From the NCBI RefSeq assembly GCF_001540865.1, contig NC_033629.1:3652065-3716064 (forward strand): 64,000 bases of DNA. Reading direction: 5' to 3'. A program made the translations under genes and the position numbers. The notes under the pieces were generated by a model that worked only from the letters and a program-made list of their open reading frames with translations, was not told where the DNA came from and did no database searches. The DNA is from Ananas comosus. Lineage: Eukaryota > Streptophyta > Magnoliopsida > Poales > Bromeliaceae. Of this stretch, positions 37,901 to 48,162 are shown one piece after another; position 1 is the stretch's first letter, and each line of letters begins with the position of its first letter.

Positions 37901-38270
37901 ATTAGGATATCCATAATAGATATCAACTAGGAAATATGTTTCTTAACTAATAAGAAACATATAATTCATCTTTATTCTTAACTTATTAGGATAAATTTCA
38001 ATCCACATTTTATGTGGATCGGATTGAATTAAGACCCACCAATATAGACATACCAAATGACAACAGTTTAGAACTTCCAAACTCCCAAATATTAATAAAC
38101 CTACTGCCATTAATACAAGTAAAGATTGAAAAACTAGTAAGTGTTAGGCTTTTGCCTATGGCTCCTCAGTTTACTGTCGAAAAGCTGTAGCTAATGTCTT
38201 ATTTCATGATTCTCTCCCACTCAGAGTTTTAGGTTTGCACGATCTCACGAGATAAAATGACTAAACGGTA
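34981..38270. other. Long AT-rich intergenic stretch
   Basis: I see no supported gene. It holds homopolymer runs, an (ATT)n tract near 36190, and a weakly CATATCCAAATCC-type segment near 37020-37290 resembling decayed hAT-like element ends. The 37800-38250 part may be an old copia-type fragment, but no ends or domains support that. Confidence 0.4.
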
Positions 38271-38579
38271 GCATTTGGTTCGGGTATAAGTAAGAACTAG
38301 TTATTACATGGATAGGTATAAACATAAGGATAAGAAAAATAGCGTTTGGATGAAAATTGGGTTGTTTCGAAGGATAAAAAAAATAGCGTCTGGATAGATA
38401 ATATGGAATAAGAAAAATAGTAGATAGTTATATATAGAAAATGGAGGTGTTGGTGAGAATAGTTATACCAGATTATTTTAGATAACCGAGAATTACTATT
38501 TTCAAATAAAAAATTTACGTTTGAATATAAAAGGGAATAAGAAGTTATCCCTCCCCTTATCTCCAATCCAAACACTGTC
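38271..38579. repeat. MITE with GCATTTGGTT / CCAAACACTG ends
   Basis: The left GCATTTGGTTCGGGTATAAG and the right CTTATCTCCAATCCAAACACTG pair as imperfect inverted ends, about 309 bp apart. Inside are repeated GAATAAGAAAAATAG blocks. The ends are of the common plant PIF/hAT MITE type. There is no clear target duplication. Confidence 0.55.
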
Positions 38580-38707
38580 TTAGGGATTGAAGCGCCTTGA
38601 GTTGCCAATGACACCTTGGTTTCTAATGCTTCAGTTCCCACACAGTACTGTGATGCTTCGGCTCGTACAGTAACTTCTAAAAGGATCTAAAATTATTATA
38701 ATATTTA

Positions 38708-39139
38708 AGAAAAACTTTAAATACCTCCCTTGTGGGTTCACTTTTTTTCACTTTAGTACCCTGGGGTTTAAAGTGTATCAAGTTAGTACTATGTGGTTTT
38801 GCACTTTTTCACTTTAGTACCCTGTGGTTAAAGTGTATCAAGTTAGTACCATGTGGTTTCGCACTTTATCACTTTAATATTCTATGATTTCGCACTTTAT
38901 CACTTTAGTACCATGTGGTTTAAAAACCATAAGGTACTAATTTTATACAAAAATAAAACCACATGATACTAACTTGCTATAAAAATAAAACCACAGAGTA
39001 CTAATTTGATACACTTTTAACCACAGGATACTAAAGTGATAAAATGAGAAACCATAGGATACTAACTTGATACGCTTTAAACCACAGGGTACTAAAATGA
39101 AAAAGTGCAAAATCATGTGGCGGTTTTTGAAGTTTTTCC
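38708..39139. repeat. Fold-back 'CTGTGGTTT' element, copy B
   Basis: It begins GAAAAACTTTAAATACC and ends GGTTTTTGAAGTTTTTCC. The arms are built from tandem modules (CACTTTAGTACCCTG, TGGTTTAAAGTGTATCAAG) that appear inverted in the right half (CTTGATACGCTTTAAACCAC, GGGTACTAAA). Modules are more numerous than in copy A. Confidence 0.85.
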
Positions 39140-39404
39140 TAATTTTTAAATTTGTGTGACCGTCAAGAACTGACATGTCTCATGTCACATCCTGGGAGTT
39201 TTGAACGTGGATGCATTGAGGATTAGAACCTGAATCAGGTAACCTATCTCAAGCTATTTAATGGTCTTTATTTCTCTGAAAAATCCATTATTGTTAGTTG
39301 CTGGCACTAAAATCCCCCACATTATTGGGTTGCCAAATCATTCCTCTTTTTTTTTTTTAATATTTTATTTTTAATAAAAGAAAAAAATTATACAATTAAA
39401 AAAT

Positions 39405-39694
39405 GGGCTAATTGCGTACAGATTTCCGCAAACATAATGAATTACAAATATATCCATTTTAAATTGAACTTTCATAAATTATTCTTGCAAAAGTCCTAAT
39501 TTTTTCAGATATGTCTCTCTGATTTGTTACTGTTAAAAAATTATTTATATTTTCAATTTTGCCATCACAAATATGTCCCTTCAAAAATTACAATAGTATA
39601 ATATAAGAGGGGTAAAAATATAATATAAAAGTTGAACTTTACAGGAATATATCTGTAATTCATTGTGTTTGAGGAACCCGTATACAATTGACCC
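39405..39694. repeat. Fold-back MITE
   Basis: The left GGGCTAATTGCGTACAGATT and the right AACCCGTATACAATTGACCC are inverted. The inner arms AATGAATTACAAATATATCC and GAATATATCTGTAATTCATT pair well. A related but decayed copy is at about 63280-63620. Confidence 0.72.
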
Positions 39695-39903
39695 TTAAAA
39701 AATTATGAAGACAGCTTTATTTAAAGTGAATCGGGTATTCAAACAAGAAATAATTTAGATCTAAATGTTAAAAAGTAGGTGAAATTAACAAAATATTAAA
39801 TTACAGAGTTTTCTTTTTTTCTTTTTTTTTTTAAGAAAAAAAAACTAAGAACAAATAAAAACTGAAAAGTTGTACCCTGCCCAATAAACTCTCACTTGGA
39901 TAC

Positions 39904-40942
39904 TGCTAAATATAAAAATATTTAAACACCGTTCTACAGTAGCGACAGATTCCTCCTCTCTCCTCTTCTGCTCCTTCGATGAACTCGGCTATTGCTGAAA
40001 GTTCATACGTGGGCAGGCAGGGGGCCCCACTACTTCTTCATTCAGGGGGGACTAGCCTCATGACGTCCCACTGGGCGAGAGGTAGGGATGCAAACGGGGC
40101 GGATCTGGGGGCGGGAGACCCGCCCCGCCTCCCGCCCCGACTAGCAAAAATCCGCCCCGCCTCCCGCCCCGAATCCGTGACGGGTTAAAAAATACATCCC
40201 ATAATCCGCCTCGCCTCGTAACCCGCCTCCCGCCGGCGCCCCGAATCCGCCCCGCCAACTAATATTTTTTATAAAATTATAATATTATTAATATTTTGTA
40301 AAATATAAATTAATAATTGTTAATAATATTATATATATAATTTAACAATATTAATAGTAAAAATTAAAAATATCAATCACAATTCAAAACAAAATTCAAA
40401 TATTTCAAATACATTAGAAATGAGAGTAATAACTTATTTGTATTTTAAACTTTTTTTATAAATATATTATTTTTTGGGAATATTTTTTAAAAATACAAAT
40501 GATATTCGGGGCGGATTCGGGGCGGATTCGGGGCGGGTCAAAATTTTTCCCGTTTCCTGCCCCGAATCCGTCTCGGATCGTAAAACTTATCCCGTTTCCT
40601 GCCCCGAATCCGTTTATTTTCTCCCATTTACTGCTCCCGTCGGGGCGGATCGGGGCGGGAGCTCCACCAACCCGGATCCGTTTGCATCCCTAGCGAGAGG
40701 TGTACCTAACTTAAGCTTTTAGAGTACAACAGTTGTTTCACATGGTATCACAGCAGAAAGTCCTGAATTCGAGTTGCGCCAGACTCCTAGCATATTAATT
40801 TTCCTCCCATTTAATTCAAGCCCACGTCATGAGCCGATTAAAAAGTCTCGAGCCCAGACGTGAGAGGGAGTGCTAAATATAAAAATGTTTAAACACCGTT
40901 CTCTAACAGCTTAAGCTTTTAGAGTACAACGGTTGTTTCACA
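39904..40942 (+). mobile_element. TRIM retrotransposon with a split 5' LTR
   Basis: The 3' LTR (40871-40942, 72 bp) reads TGCTAAATATAAAAATG to TTGTTTCACA. The 5' LTR has the same start at 39904-39938 and the same end at about 40707-40742, separated by about 770 bp. The primer-binding site TGGTATCACAGC follows at 40743, one base off the tRNA-Met consensus. A purine tract (GTGAGAGGGAG) precedes the 3' LTR. The flanks GATAC and GACAC fit a 5-bp duplication with one change. TRIMs are tiny non-coding LTR elements moved by other elements' enzymes. Confidence 0.75.
40083..40692. mobile_element. hAT-like non-autonomous element, GC-rich ends
   Basis: It starts TAGGGATGCAAACGG and ends CCGTTTGCATCCCTA, flanked by a perfect 8-bp duplication GCGAGAGG (40075-40082 and 40693-40700). 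The subterminal regions are full of GGGGCGGA and CCCGCC motifs; the core is AT-rich. The 8-bp duplication points to the hAT superfamily. It is nested in the insertion that splits the TRIM 5' LTR. It has no transposase. Confidence 0.88.
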
Positions 40943-40968
40943 GACACTAATAAATTATTTTGAAGTTA

Positions 40969-41292
40969 ATTTACATTTTTAGTCCTTAAATTATAAGGCG
41001 AGTGGCATTTTGATCCTCCAAATTATAGTTTGTTGCAATTTTTATTTCAAATTTATTAAGTTATTACACTTAATAGTAAGTGACAGTGTTATAGTTAATT
41101 AATTATATAAAAATGACTAAAATATCACATCATTATTATATAAGTGCCAAATCGGCACCTTGTTAACTAAATCAGATTATAGAATTTAATTGCAATAATT
41201 TAGAAACTTCGAGCAAAAAATTATAGTAAATTAAAATTTTGAGAACCCAAGGATCACCTACCTCACAATTTGAGGACCAAAACTATAATTTA
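40969..41292. repeat. Inverted-repeat MITE
   Basis: The left AATTTACATTTTTAGTCCTT and the right TTTGAGGACCAAAACTATAA pair as inverted ends. A relative with similar layout (CTCAAACTTTAATTTG inverted to CAAATTAAAGTTTGAG) is at 45536-45818. Non-coding. Confidence 0.6.
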
Positions 41293-42498
41293 TTTATTTT
41301 TTAAAATATCATTTTAGCATAAAATTATTATATTGTCTTTAATTAGATTATTTGCTATATTCTATATAATAGTGAAACTAAAATAAGTGCAACATGCTTG
41401 CTCTAATTTCTTCTTTTTTTTTTTCAGAGGGACCAAATATAAAATAAAAAATAAATATAAAAAATTATAAAAATTATTGAATATAATTGGTAAGAAATAT
41501 TGTGTAAGAAAAGAACATGAATCATTTTGAATTAAAATTGTTTTCGACATACTACTTTTATATTCTAAAAATTATATATGGTGGCATTATTAGATAGGAT
41601 TATTTTTACATCCAAAATGGATGTAAGTTTTCAAATTTTATTTTTTATAAAACTAATTAGATATTAGAAAATAAAATCAACTAAGCTGATTTTAAATTAT
41701 TAGACTTTAATATAATTTCAGCAAAAAGAATCCAGCCTGTTTGATTAAAATCGGATCGGTTTATCAGATCATAGTTAGTTAATTCGGATTCGGCAAAAAT
41801 TCGGTACGGATATAATTCGAATAAAATTTATATCTTAATTTTTAAATTCGTTGAAAATTATGGCTTAGTAAATAGGTTCGACAATTATTCAGATACACGA
41901 TTTATGTAGAAATTATATGCTCACTAATTAAAAATTCAGGATCATAAATTCGGCTATTAAACAAAATTTTTTTCTTCAGATTTATCCTATTAGTATACAT
42001 AATTATAAATTCTTAAGAATATATAAAAATAGAGAACTATAAAATAAACTAGATTAAGTAAAAAATTAATAGCAAATTTTATTGTCATCTCCATCTTTAT
42101 CTTTTCTATGATCTACATAGTCCGGAAATTTATAAAGTTTTTTAATAATTTGTAAATAATTCGGCAATAATTTGAAAAGAGATTTTATTTAAAAAAATTT
42201 GCATATTTTTTTGGCCGAATAGATTAGAATACGTGAATTATTTGTAAATAATAAATTTAACCTAAAAATTTGCATTTTATTTTAATTTTTTTGGGAATAA
42301 ATCGCATTCGCATTATCTTATTCTAATTTTTAATAATTTATAAATAATTCACGTATTAACTAACTATGTAAGAGAGTCAATAATTGAACTGCCCATTCAA
42401 ACAGTTTAAAAAAGTATTTTTGACTTATTTAGTTTATATAATTGAATTGGAACGTTCTATAAACTAGATTACAGTGGTATAAAAAAGTAAAAAAAAAA
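41293..42498. other. AT-rich intergenic DNA around the second TAGTTAG element
   Basis: There is no gene apart from the mobile element listed at 41772-42366. The remainder is T- and A-rich without recognisable structure. Confidence 0.5.
41772..42366. mobile_element. Non-autonomous TIR element, TAGTTAG family, copy 2
   Basis: It starts TAGTTAGTTAATTCG, identical to the end of the 20864 copy, and finishes GTATTAACTAACTA. At 595 bp it is shorter than copy 1 because it lacks the GC-rich cargo. ATTCGG-type subterminal motifs are shared. Confidence 0.72.
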
Positions 42499-42937
42499 GG
42501 GGAAACTTCAAATACCCCCCTGTGGTTTCTCATTTTCTCATTTTAGTACTCTGTGATTTACACTGTATTAATTTAGTACCTGTGGTTTCGCACTTTTTCA
42601 CTTTAGTACCCTGTGGTTTCAAGTATATCAAGTTAGTTCTATGGTTTTATTTTTGTATCAAGTTAGTACCCTGTAGTTTCAATTTTTTCTTTTTATTATC
42701 CATTTCGAGGTATATAATTTAACTTAATATTAAGCCATATGGTATTAAAGTGAGAAAGTGCGAAACCAAAGGGTACTAACTTGATACACTTTAAACTACA
42801 GGGTACTAAAGTGAGAAAGTATGAAACCACATGGTACTAATTTGATACACTTTAAGGTACTAATTTGATACACTTTAAACCGTGGGATCGTAAAGTGAGA
42901 AAGGACGAAACCACAGGAGCGTATTTGAAGTTTTCCC
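42499..42937. repeat. Fold-back 'CTGTGGTTT' element, copy C
   Basis: The left arm is GGGGAAACTTCAAATACC with repeated CACTTTAGTACCCTGTGG modules. The right arm is CGAAACCACAGGAGC, TTTGAAGTTTTCCC. It ends about 190 bp before the start codon of the amidotransferase-like gene. Confidence 0.85.
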
Positions 42938-43071
42938 AAAAAATTGAAACGAAAAGGAATGGCAAAACCCCGTAATTTAGAAAAAATGTGAGGGCAATTT
43001 TCTATCCACGCCTCAATCTCCCTCCTCCCTCCACCCTCTTTAAAAACCCCAAATCCCCCAAATCACCTCTC

Positions 43072-43076
<5 letters not shown>

Positions 43077-43115
<39 letters not shown>
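43077..43115. repeat. CT microsatellite in the leader of the amidotransferase-like gene
   Basis: (CT)n immediately precedes ATGGAGTAGCC and the poly-Gly ATG at 43129. Such CT-rich leaders are common in plant genes. Confidence 0.85.
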
Positions 43116-43116
<1 letters not shown>

Positions 43117-43128
43117 GATGGAGTAGCC

Positions 43129-46100
43129 ATGGGCGGCGGCGGAGGCGGAGGCGGAGGCGGAGGCGGAGGCTGTGGGGGGCTGCGGCGGCGGCGGCGGAGG
43201 TAGGAGGAGCCGGAGCACGTGCGGAGGGCGCACGGGGGCTACTTCGGCGTCTTCGCGAAGCTCCTTGGCGACCACAACAATGGCGCCGAAGACGATGGTG
43301 AGGAGGAGGAGGAGGAGGGGGAGGTGTGGGTCGCGTATAGGGCGGCGCGAGGGGAGCTCCCGCAGGAGGAGGAAGAGGAGGGTTACGATGGGTTCGTGGT
43401 GACGGGGAGCTGCAGCGACGCCCACGGCGACGATCCCTGGATCACCGACCTCGTCCGCTTCCTCCAGAAGCTCATCGCCTGCCGCAAGAAGGTGCTCGGC
43501 ATCTGCTTCGGCCACCAGGTACCTGCTCGACAAAATGCCTCCTCCTCCTCCTCCTCCTCCTCCTCCTCTCTTTGGAGCGCAAATGTACGCTCAAAACATA
43601 GCTACCACGCCACGGTACAACAAGCATGTCGATGTACACAAAAAATAGAAAAAAAGAAAAAAGAAAAAACTAAAATGCTTAATTATGCGCGACACATAAT
43701 AATATAAAATATTTAGGGCAATTGCTTCGACCTAGTCTTCCATATTATCAAATTGCTTAGAGCTACGCCTTCGTGATATTAAGATGTGACACTCTAATAA
43801 TTTCGCATCAAATAATTATTACTAAGTGTGTATATAAGTTTGATTAGATTAGATATAATAATTGAGTTTGAACATTATAGGCCGTTATTGCTAGTGGATC
43901 GAATTGTTACAAAAAATATTGAAAAATTATGAAATTTAATTTTTTAATAGTTTCAATAGTTTAGGCCAAATCTAACAGTGCTGATCGTTGATTTGAAAAT
44001 CGTATCATCGAAAATAATTTAGTAGTGTGCTACCGATAGTATAGCTGCTGAACTCCAATTGCTTGTATATATTTTCTGTGAAATTACTATTTATATAACC
44101 TTCACATTTTTCTTATTTGACTTTTAAGTTAGTAATAAAAAAGTATTTTAAGTTTGTAAATTTTTTGACCTTTCAAATTTATCTTTTTATCGTCATTAAT
44201 TTTTTTTGTATGTTTCTTTTAAGTTAGGAATAAAATAAAAAAAGTATTTTGATTTTCTTTTCTTTAAATTTTAATATAAATTTAATGGGATTTAACCAAA
44301 GGTGACTTAACATAACAAATAGTGGGAATATTTTTGAATAATGAAAAAATATACGAAAAATATATTTGAAATAAAAATAGCGATATATAAAATATTTCAG
44401 AAATTTTGAGAAATATATAGATAATTATTTTAAAATATATATATATTTTTTAACACTAACATATTCTAATTATTTATAATATATTTTTATTTAATTTTTT
44501 ATATTTTTTAAATAAATATTAGCTAATTTTAAAACATATGAGATTTTGAGCCATGCGGGTAAAAAGTAAGTTTTTTTGTCACGTGGTCTCTGAATTTTAA
44601 AGGCGTGTTCCAATTTAAAAATTTTTCGTCCAAATTTTAGATAAATACTATTTTTTTTTTACCGTTGTTTAATTGATAAAAAATGAGTGGTTTTAAAATT
44701 ATAATATATTCTATTTTTTATTTATTTTATCATAATTTTTTATATCAGTATATAAAAGAGTAAATAAAAAGTTACAGCATTTAATCTCGCCACCTAGAGC
44801 GAAGTTAATTTATAAGATAATAAAATTACAAACGAATTTAATTGCCATAATACTATATAATAAATCAAATATATATTTACGGTGGAAACAAAAAAACTTC
44901 ATCCTTTTTAGTTTGTTTTTTTATTGGTCATACTTCTAAATATAGAGGGAAAATTTCAAATACCGCTCATGTGGTTTCACACTTTCTTACTTTAGTATCA
45001 TATGGTTTAAAGTGTATCAATTTAGTGGTCAGTGGTTTTATTTTTATCTTTTTATTATCGATTCCACCAATTTTTTTTTCATTAAATCAGTGACAAGGTT
45101 AAAACTAAAGAATACATATTTGATAAATCTAGATGGATATTTGAAGTTTTATATATTTAATTTAACAAAATATTAACGAAAAAGTTGACGAAAAAATAAA
45201 AATGAAACCACAAGACACTAATTTGATACACTTTAAACCACATGGTGGTATTTGAAGTTTACCCAAATATATATATTGTCCCTGACTTTGATGTGACTCG
45301 ACCTCATAACCCTCCATAGCTCTTAGCCAATAGTCTCATATGCATAATAAAGTGCTACAAAATGGTCCCAATGGTCCCAAAGACTCAATAGATCAAATCT
45401 TGTGAGAATCAGTTTTGTGCATGGTCCCAAATGCTTCCTAGACCACACCAACAAGAGATCCCATATTGTGTGAAAAGGAATGCATATGTTTTAAGATAAT
45501 GATTTATTTTACAGATGGTTATTATTTTGTTATATGCTTCGATCCTCAAACTTTAATTTGTTATAAGTTTTAGTTCAAACTTTTGAAATAACTGTAATTA
45601 AGTCCCATAACCAGATTTGTTAACTAGATTTGTGTGACTATATATTAATAAATGACCGATGTAGAAATGATATAGCATCTTAATTAGTATCGTATTATCG
45701 CGACACATCAATGTTTTGTTGACTAAATTGGGATGTAGGATTTAATTGCACTAATTCAGAAAATTCAAGTCAGAAATTATAACAAATTAAAGTTTGAGAA
45801 TTAAAGTATCACACGCCTTATAGTTCGATGGCCAAAAATGTAAAGAGAAAACTTTAAATACCATCCCTGTGATTTCGCACTTTGTCACTTTAGTACTATG
45901 TGGTTTAAAATGTATTACTTTCGTACCCTATGGCTTCATTTTTCTCTTTTTGTTATCTCATCTATTATTTTTTTTTGTTAAAGCAGTGACAAACTTGAAG
46001 TTAAAGGGTAGTAAAGTAAATATTCGACAAACCACAGGTGGGTTTCTGAAGTTTTTTGTATATAATTTAACGAAAAGTTAACGGAAGGGCTGGCGAAAAG

Positions 46101-48162
46101 AGAAAAATGAAACTATAAGGTACTAAATTGATACACTTTAAATTATAGGATATTAAAGTAAAAAAGTGCGAAACCACAGGAATAGTATTTGAAGTTTATC
46201 CAAAAAAATGAAAAGTGCGGATGCTCCTGTACAGTACAAATGCCAACTGTTGGATCAAAATTAGTAGAATTTTGGGGTCCAGTGTGGCCACAACATCACA
46301 TGATATGGTTTCATCTAATAATGGTGTTATTTTGGGCTTGTAGTCGGGAAAATTAATGGAATGTCTTGATCGAATGGAGCTAGAATACTTTTAGAAGCAC
46401 CAACCCTTGGTGCTTCTAAGTTTCTAGCCTTTAAATTTACTCCTTTATTACTAATACCCCTTGGATCAAGCACAATCATTCCAATTTTACATTTCTTCAT
46501 CCAAGGGTTAAAAACTTAAAAGCACCAACCTCTTGGTGCTTTTGAGAGTATTCTAGTTCAACTCTGTCTTGATCTCTATCATACAGAAGAATTATTATTC
46601 TGTAAATTTCTTAATGGAAGAGTTCGTTCTTATTTGACCTTGCTGTAAAGTATAATATTGTTTAATATAATACTTTTAGAGAAGTGCTTTTAGGAGAAAA
46701 CTTTTCTGGCAATAATAGAAGCATTAAATTAGAATTCCTACTTTTGAGGATTGGAATCTTATGTAAGATTTATACTGCAACAGAAGTTTCAAATAGTTTA
46801 ATTTATCAAATGCTCTACTAAAGATAACTATAGCTGAAATCAGAAGCACGCGTGATCAGGCTAAACAACCTTATAATAGGCTATGCTATTGCATTAGCGA
46901 AAGTTTTAATCCACCATTACCATATATAGGCAAACAAATTTTCTCAATTGCATAATCCTCAAAAGATCTTCAAATTATGTGATTGATGTTTCCATTTTAC
47001 TAGTAGAGACTTCAGACTTTGTTTGTTTGGGTTTTTTTTTTTTTTTGGCTTTCTTGAAGTTTTTATACCCTAACAATTGTGACAGATTCTATGCCGGGCC
47101 TTAGGTGGGAAGACTGGCCGGGCCGCGAATGGATGGGACCTAGGAGTGACCTGCATCCACCCCTCTCATTCGACGATCAAGCGGCTCTCCGTGCTCCACA
47201 TCCCCCCTCATCTTCCGGTCATTGAGTGCCACCGCGACGAGGTACATCAAAACTGCTTTCCTATATTTGCTCTTCTGTGGCTCAACTACTGAAGTAACTT
47301 CTCTTAGCCGAGAAGCACAAACCGAGTTTTCAACTAGTAGTCGTGAAAATTTTGAATATACCCATCGAAGTTGTGACAAATACGAACAAAAATATGAATC
47401 ACGGAAAGAGTAAGCATGAGATAGTCTCTAGCAAAATAATACGAGTTTTGCGCACAAAGTGCAGGTGTGGGAGGTGCCTCCGCAGGCAGAAGTAATGGCT
47501 AGCTCGGAAAAGACCGGCGTCGAGATGTTTCGATACGGAGACCACATTCTGGGCATCCAGGGGCACCCTGAGTACACTAAGGACATCCTCTTGCATCTCC
47601 TCGACCGCCTTCTCCAATGCAAACTTATTCAGGTCATACTCAATAAATGGTCTCCCTAATTTACTACAAACTTATATGTTTCTTTTTTTTTTTTTTTTCC
47701 AATGTAGGGCTTCACAGAGTTCCATGAATGTAGGCTAAATGGGTTATCAAACAAACTTTTCGTCACTTTAGACTTTTACTCGACGGTATCTTTGATTGAT
47801 GCTAGTTTCAGTATTATTGTAACTTCGCATAAACTTTGATTCAGAAAAAGGAAAAAAAAAAAAAAAAGATTCACTAAACACTTTTAACTGATCTGAGGAA
47901 AAGTTCCCGTTGCGAAAGCTACGCGAGTTGTACTCACCAAAGCTTATCCTTACACTTGTAGCATGTACTCTTCATGAGGATCCTAAACAGTTTTGATGTT
48001 TTGTTGCAGAGTAGTCATGCAGAAGCAGCAAAGGCAAGCTTAGAAGCGCAAAAGCCCGATCGCGAGGCGTGGAAGAGGCTCTGCAAGGAATTCCTCAAGG
48101 GGAAGTTGTTCTCGACACAATATATTGTCGAAGAAGCTCAAATTAGAAGCCGCCTCGGTTGA
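43129..48162 (+). CDS. Class-I glutamine amidotransferase-like protein (gamma-glutamyl peptidase group), start region disrupted
   Basis: Plant relatives (GGP group) cleave gamma-glutamyl bonds, for example in glutathione conjugates, in the cytosol. Coding exons are about 43129-43518, 47086-47241, 47465-47632 and 48010-48162, with GT-AG borders and matching phases. The catalytic set is present: nucleophile Cys in GICFGHQ (end of exon 1) and His/Glu in GIQGHPEY (exon 3). Family blocks include HGGYFGVF, GYDGFVVTGSCSDAHGDDPW, LGGKTGRAANGWDLGV, VIECHRDE and EMFRYGDH. The ATG at 43129 opens a Gly run, then Arg codons, then an in-frame TAG at 43201. The family frame resumes at once after it (EPEHVRRAHGGYF). 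The first beta-strand expected there is missing, so about 20 bases were probably lost, or misassembled in this GC-rich tract. No other in-frame ATG precedes the catalytic Cys. Intron 1 is about 3.6 kb and holds several MITEs. Confidence 0.85.
43868..44056. repeat. Truncated long-TIR palindromic element
   Basis: It matches the right half of the 27513-28057 element: a GATCGTTGATTTG block, then ATCATCGAAAATAA, GCTACCGATAGTAT and a decayed CTGAACTCC end. The left half is absent. It lies in intron 1 of the amidotransferase-like gene. Confidence 0.55.
44947..45264. repeat. Fold-back 'CTGTGGTTT' element, copy D
   Basis: It lies in intron 1 of the amidotransferase-like gene. The left GAAAATTTCAAATACCGC and the right GGTGGTATTTGAAGTTTACC are inverted. 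Its centre (AAATCAGTGACAAGG ... GATAAATCTAGATGG) is the centre of copy A in the opposite orientation. Confidence 0.78.
45536..45818. repeat. Inverted-repeat MITE
   Basis: CTCAAACTTTAATTTGTTATAA on the left pairs with TTATAACAAATTAAAGTTTGAG on the right. A relative is at 40969-41292. It lies in intron 1 of the amidotransferase-like gene. Confidence 0.7.
45845..46202. repeat. Fold-back 'CTGTGGTTT' element, copy E
   Basis: GAGAAAACTTTAAATACC on the left and AGTATTTGAAGTTTATCC on the right are inverted, with GTGGTTTAAAATGTATTAC and inverted TACTAAATTGATACAC modules. It is only about 580 bp from copy D in the same intron. Confidence 0.78.
46377..46564. mobile_element. Small palindromic MITE with the same ends as the long-TIR element
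   Basis: It starts GAGCTAGAATACTTTTAGAA and ends GAGTATTCTAGTTCAACTC. Inside are GCACCAACCCTTGGTGC and its counterpart AGCACCAACCTCTTGGTGCT. The outer ends match those of the 545-bp element at 27513-28057. It lies in intron 1 of the amidotransferase-like gene. Confidence 0.78.

Noticed and set aside
37800..38250. Possible copia-type solo LTR
   Set aside because: Suggestive wording of the sequence only; no TG/CA ends, target duplication, primer site or coding domain could be shown.
43063..43533. 156-codon minus-strand frame opposite exon 1 of the amidotransferase-like gene
   Set aside because: It is the antisense of a GC-rich exon. Its Glu/Arg and Ala/Pro runs mirror the low-complexity coding strand, and the plus-strand exon has clear family motifs.
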